32,253 nt of DNA. It comes from JACPSX01 sp035288405 [NCBI: bacterium] (GTDB lineage: Bacteria > JACPSX01). Location of the stretch: contig DATEAK010000302.1 of the NCBI GenBank assembly GCA_035288405.1, positions 1 to 32,253 of the forward strand. Reading direction: 5' to 3'. Each line of letters opens with the position of its first letter. The stretch's first letter is position 1. The notes below the pieces were generated by a model. It saw nothing but the letters and a program-made list of their open reading frames with translations. It was not told where the DNA came from and searched no databases. Below are positions 28,311-32,253 of this stretch, one piece after another. The position numbers were made by a program, and so were the translations under genes.

Positions 28311-28432
28311 CACTATGTTTGAAAGGGCTTCTAGGCTGGCAACGAAGAGCCGAAGCGCCTGTTTGTCCGATCGTTATCTAAACCCGGCAAGGGAGCCTTT
28401 GAATCCCCTTTTGTTACCTTGCTTATTTCCAT

Positions 28433-28461
28433 TTATTAATCCGGAAGGGACAGGGTGTCAA
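28433..28461 (-). promoter_or_regulatory. nrdJ promoter
   Basis: The minus strand has a perfect TTGACA (28461-28456), 17 bases, then TAATAA (28438-28433). Transcription would start near 28426. The NrdR-like boxes begin 7 bases upstream of the -35 hexamer. Confidence 0.65.
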
Positions 28462-28467
28462 CAATTT

Positions 28468-28483
28468 TTTCAATATGTTGTTG
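28468..28483. promoter_or_regulatory. NrdR-like box, promoter-proximal
   Basis: TTTCAATATGTTGTTG matches the 16-base NrdR consensus (acaCwAtATaTwGtgt) at about 10 positions, including nearly all of the central core. Its start is 32 bases from that of the second box, the helical spacing known for paired NrdR boxes. Confidence 0.65.
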
Positions 28484-28499
28484 TTTTTTTCTAAAGTCT

Positions 28500-28515
28500 C
28501 CACAACATGTAGTGG
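28500..28515. promoter_or_regulatory. NrdR-like box, promoter-distal
   Basis: CCACAACATGTAGTGG matches the NrdR consensus at about 12 of 16 positions and is nearly palindromic. NrdR is the ATP/dATP-sensing repressor of ribonucleotide reductase genes; nrdR itself is not in the window. Confidence 0.75.
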
Positions 28516-28521
28516 AAAAGT

Positions 28522-28530
28522 TGTGAGTAA
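28522..28530 (-). promoter_or_regulatory. DnaA-like box with one mismatch
   Basis: On the minus strand TTACTCACA differs at one position from the DnaA consensus TTATNCACA. It lies in the same orientation as, and 11 bases from, the perfect box at 28533. Confidence 0.5.
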
Positions 28531-28532
28531 CC

Positions 28533-28541
28533 TGTGGATAA
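28533..28541 (-). promoter_or_regulatory. Perfect DnaA box
   Basis: On the minus strand this reads TTATCCACA, the perfect high-affinity DnaA box. It is about 110 bases upstream of the predicted nrdJ transcription start. Confidence 0.65.
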
Positions 28542-28604
28542 CTTGAGACAAAAACGGGGATTTTGGGGGTTTGCGCCACCCTCTAGTGAGTCCTACAACC
28601 CGGA

Positions 28605-28633
28605 TTTCCTTCCTCTTAAGGGTAGGTTATACT
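28605..28633 (+). promoter_or_regulatory. Weak ald promoter
   Basis: TATACT (28628-28633, five of six matches) lies 31 bases before the ald ATG, with a poor TTTCCT at the -35 position (17-base spacing). Confidence 0.4.
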
Positions 28634-28663
28634 AAGGCGCCGTCCAGGGCGATGGGAGAATTC

Positions 28664-29779
28664 ATGATCATTGGTGTCCCCAAAGAAATCAAGACCGACG
28701 AGCACCGGGTTTCCTGTGTTCCGGCCGGAGTACAATCCCTTTGCGAAGCCGGCCATCGGGTTCTCGTGCAGGCCGGGGCCGGAGCCGATTGCGGCCTCAC
28801 CGACCAGGACTACGAGCGGGCCGGGGCCCGAATCGTCCCAAACCCCGCCGACATCTTCGGCGAAGCCGAGATGATCATCAAAGTAAAGGAACCCCAGCCT
28901 CCCGAGTACCCCCTGTTGCGTCCCGGGCAAATCCTCTACACCTACCTCCACCTGGCTGCCAGTAAGGAGCTGACCCAGGCGCTCAAGGACCGGCAAATCA
29001 TCGGTATCGGCTACGAGACGATCCAGCTCGCCGACGGATCTCTTCCCCTGCTCACTCCCATGAGCGAAGTGGCAGGGCGCATGGCCGTTCAAGTCGGTGC
29101 CTACTTCCTGCAAAAACAGCAAGGAGGCCGCGGCGTTCTCTTGAGCGGCGTCCCCGGCGTTCCCCCCGCCGAAGTCCTGATCCTGGGTGGGGGCACCGTG
29201 GGGGGCAATGCAGCCCGGGTGGCCGTGGGACTCGGCGCTCAAGTCATCGTGATCGATTCGAACCTGGAGCGCTTGCGTCATCTGGATTCTCTCTACCAGG
29301 GCAGGCTGGTCACGCTCGCTTCCCATCGCCATACGATCTCCGCCAGGATTCGCAGCGCCGATCTCGTCATTGGAGCCGTTCTCATCCCCGGAGCCAAAGC
29401 CCCGAAGCTCGTGCAGCGCGCTCACCTCAAGACCATGAAAGAAGGGGCCGTGATCGTCGACGTGGCCGTGGATCAGGGAGGATGCGTGGAAACCAGCAAG
29501 CCCACCACCCACAGCCACCCGACCTTCGTGGTGGACGGAATTCTCCACTACTGTGTCGCAAACATGCCCGGCGCAGTGGCGCGCACATCCTCCTTTGCCC
29601 TGGCCAATACGACGCTCCCCTATGCCCTGGCCATCGCCAACGAGGGGCTGGTGAAAGCGGTTCGCAAGGATCCGGCCCTGGCCCGCGGTGTGAATCTCTA
29701 TAAGGGTGAAGTGACCCACCAGGCCGTGGCGACGGACCTCAGCTATACGTACCGGCCCCTTACCGAACTCTTGTCTTGA
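28664..29779 (+). CDS. ald: Alanine dehydrogenase
   Basis: This enzyme interconverts L-alanine and pyruvate plus ammonia with NAD. The 371-residue protein, exactly family length, starts at ATG 28664 (MIIGVPKEIK) with GGGAGA upstream; the frame is open to 28571 but that extension overlaps the promoter. R15, K75 and H96 (in YLHLAAS) match the substrate-binding and catalytic residues. The NAD-binding motif is ILGGGTVGGNAA with the acidic residue in VIDSN. ANMPGAVARTSSFALANTTLPY is the family signature. It is transcribed away from nrdJ. The dcd promoter overlaps its stop codon. Confidence 0.97.
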   Translation: MIIGVPKEIKTDEHRVSCVPAGVQSLCEAGHRVLVQAGAGADCGLTDQDYERAGARIVPNPADIFGEAEMIIKVKEPQPPEYPLLRPGQILYTYLHLAASKELTQALKDRQIIGIGYETIQLADGSLPLLTPMSEVAGRMAVQVGAYFLQKQQGGRGVLLSGVPGVPPAEVLILGGGTVGGNAARVAVGLGAQVIVIDSNLERLRHLDSLYQGRLVTLASHRHTISARIRSADLVIGAVLIPGAKAPKLVQRAHLKTMKEGAVIVDVAVDQGGCVETSKPTTHSHPTFVVDGILHYCVANMPGAVARTSSFALANTTLPYALAIANEGLVKAVRKDPALARGVNLYKGEVTHQAVATDLSYTYRPLTELLS

Positions 29780-29804
29780 CAGGTCCCTCTCTTTTCCGGA
29801 TTAT
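29776..29804 (+). promoter_or_regulatory. dcd promoter overlapping the ald stop codon
   Basis: A perfect TTGACA (29776-29781) embeds the ald TGA stop. After 17 bases comes GATTAT (29799-29804, four of six matches). A GGAATTATTCC inverted repeat (29810-29820) sits at the predicted transcription start. Confidence 0.55.
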
Positions 29805-29854
29805 CGTGCGGAATTATTCCAAAGACTCTTCCCCGACAGGAAAGGAGTAAGTCG

Positions 29855-30409
29855 ATGGGTTTGAAATCGGACAACTGGATCAGGAAGATGGCACTGGAAC
29901 ACGCCATGATCACCCCGTTTGAAGACAAACAGGTTGCCCAAGGGGCCATCTCTTACGGAGTGTCTTCCTACGGGTATGACATCCGCATTGCGGACGAGTT
30001 CAAGATCTTCACCAACATCAACTCCACCATCGTGGACCCCAAATCTTTTGACCCCAAATCGTTCGTGGATTTCCGGGGACCCGTGTGCATCATCCCACCG
30101 AACTCTTTCGCTCTGGGCAAGACCGTAGAGTACTTTCGCATCCCCCGCAACGTGTTGACGGTCTGCCTGGGCAAGTCCACCTATGCCCGCTGCGGGATCA
30201 TCGTGAACGTGACCCCCTTCGAGCCCGAATGGGAAGGTTACGTGACGATGGAAATTTCAAACACGACTCCCCTACCTGCAAAAATTTATGCCAACGAGGG
30301 GATCGCCCAGGTTCTCTTCTTTGAAGGGGACGAGCCCTGCCAGACTTCCTACGCGGACAAGAAGGGGAAATACCAGGCCCAGCAGGGACTTACGTTACCG
30401 AAGATTTAA
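29855..30409 (+). CDS. dcd: dCTP deaminase
   Basis: Dcd deaminates dCTP to dUTP, feeding dTMP synthesis. The 184-residue protein has [11 protein letters not shown] near the N-terminus, the nucleotide-binding [10 protein letters not shown] (around residue 108), and the catalytic glutamate in [10 protein letters not shown]. The start ATG 29855 has AAAGGAG upstream. The sequence alone does not decide whether it also hydrolyses dUTP. It is 75 bases after ald with its own promoter and is followed by a terminator-like palindrome. Confidence 0.96.
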   Translation: MGLKSDNWIRKMALEHAMITPFEDKQVAQGAISYGVSSYGYDIRIADEFKIFTNINSTIVDPKSFDPKSFVDFRGPVCIIPPNSFALGKTVEYFRIPRNVLTVCLGKSTYARCGIIVNVTPFEPEWEGYVTMEISNTTPLPAKIYANEGIAQVLFFEGDEPCQTSYADKKGKYQAQQGLTLPKI

Positions 30410-30424
30410 TACATCTTCCCCCGT

Positions 30425-30457
30425 TCGTGCTGAGCCGGTCGAAGCACGATCTTTTTC
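30425..30457 (+). terminator. dcd terminator formed by a REP-like palindrome
   Basis: A 7-bp stem (TCGTGCT / AGCACGA, 11-base loop) followed by TTTTT lies 16 bases past dcd. Its sequence, GTGCTGAGC..GTCGAAGCAC, resembles the short palindromic repeats scattered through many environmental bacterial genomes. Confidence 0.6.
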
Positions 30458-30470
30458 CATCCTAATCCGT

Positions 30471-30495
30471 TCACCTTGAGCTTGTCGCGGGGTGA
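30471..30495. repeat. Second REP-like palindrome, partly degenerate
   Basis: TCACCTTGAGCTTGTCG..GGTGA keeps the TGAGC-x2-GTCG core of the first palindrome with different arms (TCACC / GGTGA). It lies 46 bases after the first. The two together look like a pair of the same repeat class. Confidence 0.5.
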
Positions 30496-30511
30496 GTCGA
30501 CACACGCCTCG

Positions 30512-30540
30512 TTGACTTTCCCTTTCGCCGGATGTACCCT
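30512..30540 (+). promoter_or_regulatory. Possible promoter of the dienelactone hydrolase gene
   Basis: TTGACT (30512-30517), 17 bases, then TACCCT (30535-30540, three of six matches). It is weak; the rest of the 247-base dcd-hydrolase gap shows nothing else apart from the two palindromes. Confidence 0.3.
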
Positions 30541-30656
30541 TTGCTCCTGAATCCTGAACATCTCAAGATCCGATGATCAGCGCATTGTTGTGCCAATCTC
30601 CATTGCTCGCGGTGCACTGCGGGTGTCTCGGCAAATGAAGGAACAGGAGGTCCCCG

Positions 30657-31463
30657 ATGAACAAGACTCGCTTCGCTTCGATCGCGCTTTGCTGCCTGTT
30701 CGTAGCCCTGGGTGTTTTGCAGACGCGCAGCGCCCAGGCTGCGATCAAAACTCAGACCGTAGAATACAAACAAGGCGACACCACACTGGAAGGCTTTCTC
30801 GCCTATGACGACTCCATTCAGAGCAAACGCCCGGGCATCATCGTAGTGCCGGGGTGGAACGGCGTGGACGACAGCGGCAAGATGCGCGCGCAGATGCTGG
30901 CCCAGTTGGGTTACGTCGCATTTGTCGCCGATGTCTACGGCAAGGGGATTCGACCAAGTACCTCCAAGGAGGCCGCGCAAGAAGCAGGCAAATACTCACG
31001 CAATCGCCCGCTGTATCGCGCTCGAATGCAGGCGGCGCTGGATGTGCTGCGCAAAAGCCCCCTGGCCGACTCCGGCAAGCTCGCGGCCATCGGTTACTGC
31101 TTCGGGGGCGCGGGGGCCCTGGAGCTCGCCCGCAGCGGCGCGGACGTGGCGGGCGTTGTCACCTTCCATGGCGACCTCTCTACGCCGACGCCGCAGGACG
31201 CGAGAAACATCAAGGGTCGTGTGCTCGTGCTCCATGGAGCGGATGATCCGGCTGTCCCCCTGAAAGCTGTGGAGGCACTTGAAAAGGAGATGAGTGACGC
31301 CAAGGTCGATTGGCAGGTGGTCCTCTACAGCGGAACGGTGCACAGCTTCACATCTCCATCGGCAGGCAACGACAATTCGAGAGGGTCCGCTTACAACGAA
31401 AGAGCGGACAAACGTTCCTGGATCGCAATGCAGGACTTTTTCCGGGAAATCTTCACGAACTGA
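30657..31463 (+). CDS. Secreted dienelactone hydrolase family protein
   Basis: This alpha/beta hydrolase belongs to the dienelactone hydrolase family. The 268-residue protein has a signal peptide (MNKTR, hydrophobic core, AQA at 26-28 before cleavage), so it should act in the periplasm. The catalytic triad is visible: nucleophile C148 in GYCFGG, aspartate in HGADDPAVP (about 197) and H229 in GTVHSFT. The cysteine nucleophile is typical of true dienelactone hydrolases, but an exported protein is unlikely to serve the classical chlorocatechol pathway; the substrate is unknown. The ATG has a perfect AGGAGG six bases upstream. It may be cotranscribed with the substrate-binding protein 53 bases downstream. 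Confidence 0.9.
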   Translation: MNKTRFASIALCCLFVALGVLQTRSAQAAIKTQTVEYKQGDTTLEGFLAYDDSIQSKRPGIIVVPGWNGVDDSGKMRAQMLAQLGYVAFVADVYGKGIRPSTSKEAAQEAGKYSRNRPLYRARMQAALDVLRKSPLADSGKLAAIGYCFGGAGALELARSGADVAGVVTFHGDLSTPTPQDARNIKGRVLVLHGADDPAVPLKAVEALEKEMSDAKVDWQVVLYSGTVHSFTSPSAGNDNSRGSAYNERADKRSWIAMQDFFREIFTN

Positions 31464-31516
31464 TTCTTGAGCGATATCGAAGTTGACCTGCCCCCTTGCG
31501 AAAGGAGGAGAACGTC

Positions 31517-32253
31517 ATGAGAGGATTCCGATATGGTTTGACCGTGTTGGTCCTTGTCGCTCTGGGGATGTCGATCGGGTGTCCTCCCGCTCGAGCCCAA
31601 GGCGCAGGGAAACGCATCCTCATCGCCTATTCGGCGATCTCCGCCAACTACGCCCAGACCTTCATCGCCAAGGAAGCAGGCCTTTTTGACAAATATGGCC
31701 TCAAGAACACGGATCTGATCTACCTCGGGGGGGGAAGCATGGTGAGTCAAGCCATGGCTTCCGGGGATGTTCCCCTGGGGATGGTGGCGGGATCAAGCCT
31801 GGTGCCGGCGGATCTGGCGGGCTCCAACGACATCTTGATTGCCACCTCCGTGGGTACGGTGACCATGTCCCTCTTCGTGCGCAAAGATATGAAGAAGGTC
31901 GAGGATCTCAAAGGGCTGGCCGTCGGCGTCACGCGTTTTGGTTCTTCCACGGACCTGTCCGCCCGCTACATCCTGAAGCGCTACAATCTGCTTCCCGGGA
32001 AAGACGTGAATGTTCTCCAATTGGGGGGTATGCCCGAGATCCTGGCGGGAATGGTGAACGGAGCTGTTGCGGGCGGAATTTCATCCATGCCGACTTCCCT
32101 CAAGCTCAAGAAAGCGGGCTTCGTGGAACTCGTGGACTTGGGCAGCCTGGGATTTGCTTACCCCCATGCCGGAGCCGCTGTGCGGGGGGCATTCCTCAAA
32201 ACCAACCGGGAAGAGACCAGGGATTTCGTGAAAGGGCTCATTGCAGGCACGGC
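31517..32253 (+). CDS. ABC transporter substrate-binding protein, NMT1/SsuA-like (partial)
   Basis: This is the periplasmic solute-binding component of an ABC importer of the NMT1/THI5-like (nitrate/sulfonate/taurine/pyrimidine) superfamily. The frame is open to the window edge, about 245 residues seen. A signal peptide occupies residues 1-27 (cleavage near ARA-Q); a GC at about residues 21-22 makes a lipoprotein site possible but the preceding residues are not ideal. Family features include ANYAQTFIAKEAGLFDKYGL, GGGSMVSQAMASGD and DLKGLAVGVTRFGSSTD. The ATG has AAAGGAGGAG upstream. Permease and ATPase genes are expected beyond the edge. Such proteins are very numerous in NC10, Rokubacteria and Tectomicrobia, but the ligand cannot be told. 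Confidence 0.88.
   Translation, partial: MRGFRYGLTVLVLVALGMSIGCPPARAQGAGKRILIAYSAISANYAQTFIAKEAGLFDKYGLKNTDLIYLGGGSMVSQAMASGDVPLGMVAGSSLVPADLAGSNDILIATSVGTVTMSLFVRKDMKKVEDLKGLAVGVTRFGSSTDLSARYILKRYNLLPGKDVNVLQLGGMPEILAGMVNGAVAGGISSMPTSLKLKKAGFVELVDLGSLGFAYPHAGAAVRGAFLKTNREETRDFVKGLIAGT

Larger units (their letters stand above)
28245..28663. other. Gene-free divergent regulatory region between nrdJ and ald
   Basis: This 419-base stretch holds no credible gene. From left to right it contains the nrdJ leader with a hairpin, the nrdJ promoter, two NrdR-like boxes, an AT-rich patch (28461-28492), two DnaA-like boxes, and a weak ald promoter. A short AT-rich, low-GC composition contrasts with the surrounding genes. 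Confidence 0.7.

Noticed and set aside
26955-28322. 455-codon plus-strand frame
   Set aside because: It is antisense to nrdJ and His/Gly/Arg-rich in the way typical of shadow frames.
28245-28430. Cobalamin riboswitch before nrdJ
   Set aside because: I could not find the B12-box or the conserved GCAAC-containing junction; only generic hairpins are visible.
28616-29719. 367-codon minus-strand frame
   Set aside because: It is antisense to ald, which has complete family motifs and length.
30044-30075. Tandem duplication in dcd (repeated GACCCCAAATC)
   Set aside because: The [10 protein letters not shown] stretch resembles the normal family sequence, so it is not a recent duplication.
1-32253. 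CRISPR array, tRNA, rRNA, prophage or insertion sequence
   Set aside because: No regularly spaced repeats, T-loop signatures, transposase or phage genes were seen in either strand.

Overview
This is a 32 kb chromosomal segment from a Gram-negative (diderm) bacterium: it carries BamA, a LolCD lipoprotein-release exporter and a bifunctional penicillin-binding protein. Gene content (an AdoCbl-dependent class II ribonucleotide reductase, ClpC in a diderm, an NMT1-type substrate-binding protein next to a secreted dienelactone hydrolase) suggests a deep-branching, probably uncultivated lineage near Desulfobacterota, NC10, Tectomicrobia or Nitrospirota. The taxonomy is inference. Nearly all genes left of about 28.4 kb lie on the minus strand and everything to the right lies on the plus strand.

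Layout. (1) 1-9.4 kb, minus: an envelope and translation block transcribed prfB, lysS-lolC-lolD, clpC, bamA (bamA runs off the left edge). prfB uses the classical programmed +1 frameshift. lysS, lolC and lolD overlap. clpC has its own promoter and terminator and sits between lolD and bamA. (2) 9.6-12.3 kb: a small HNH endonuclease (minus) and PBP1A (plus) diverge from back-to-back promoters. (3) 12.4-17 kb, minus: smc then ftsY. (4) 17-23.3 kb, minus: a yceD-rpmF-plsX-fabD-fabG-acpP-fabF-rnc operon from a perfect-consensus promoter, lacking the fabH often found between plsX and fabD. (5) 23.4-28.2 kb, minus: nrdJ, a cinA whose C-terminal amidase site looks degenerate, and a short ppx/gppA. (6) 28.2-28.7 kb: a 419-base regulatory region with two NrdR-like boxes 32 bp apart, two DnaA-like boxes and a consensus nrdJ promoter. 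(7) 28.7-32.3 kb, plus: ald, dcd, two REP-like palindromes, a secreted dienelactone hydrolase and the start of an ABC-transporter substrate-binding protein.

Functionally, the segment is mostly core housekeeping: fatty-acid and phospholipid initiation, outer-membrane assembly, protein synthesis and targeting, chromosome organisation and dNTP supply. I see no CRISPR array, prophage, insertion sequence, tRNA or rRNA. The most interesting parts are the nrdJ control region, the degenerate CinA amidase domain, the absent fabH and the shared HNH/PBP1A promoter region.
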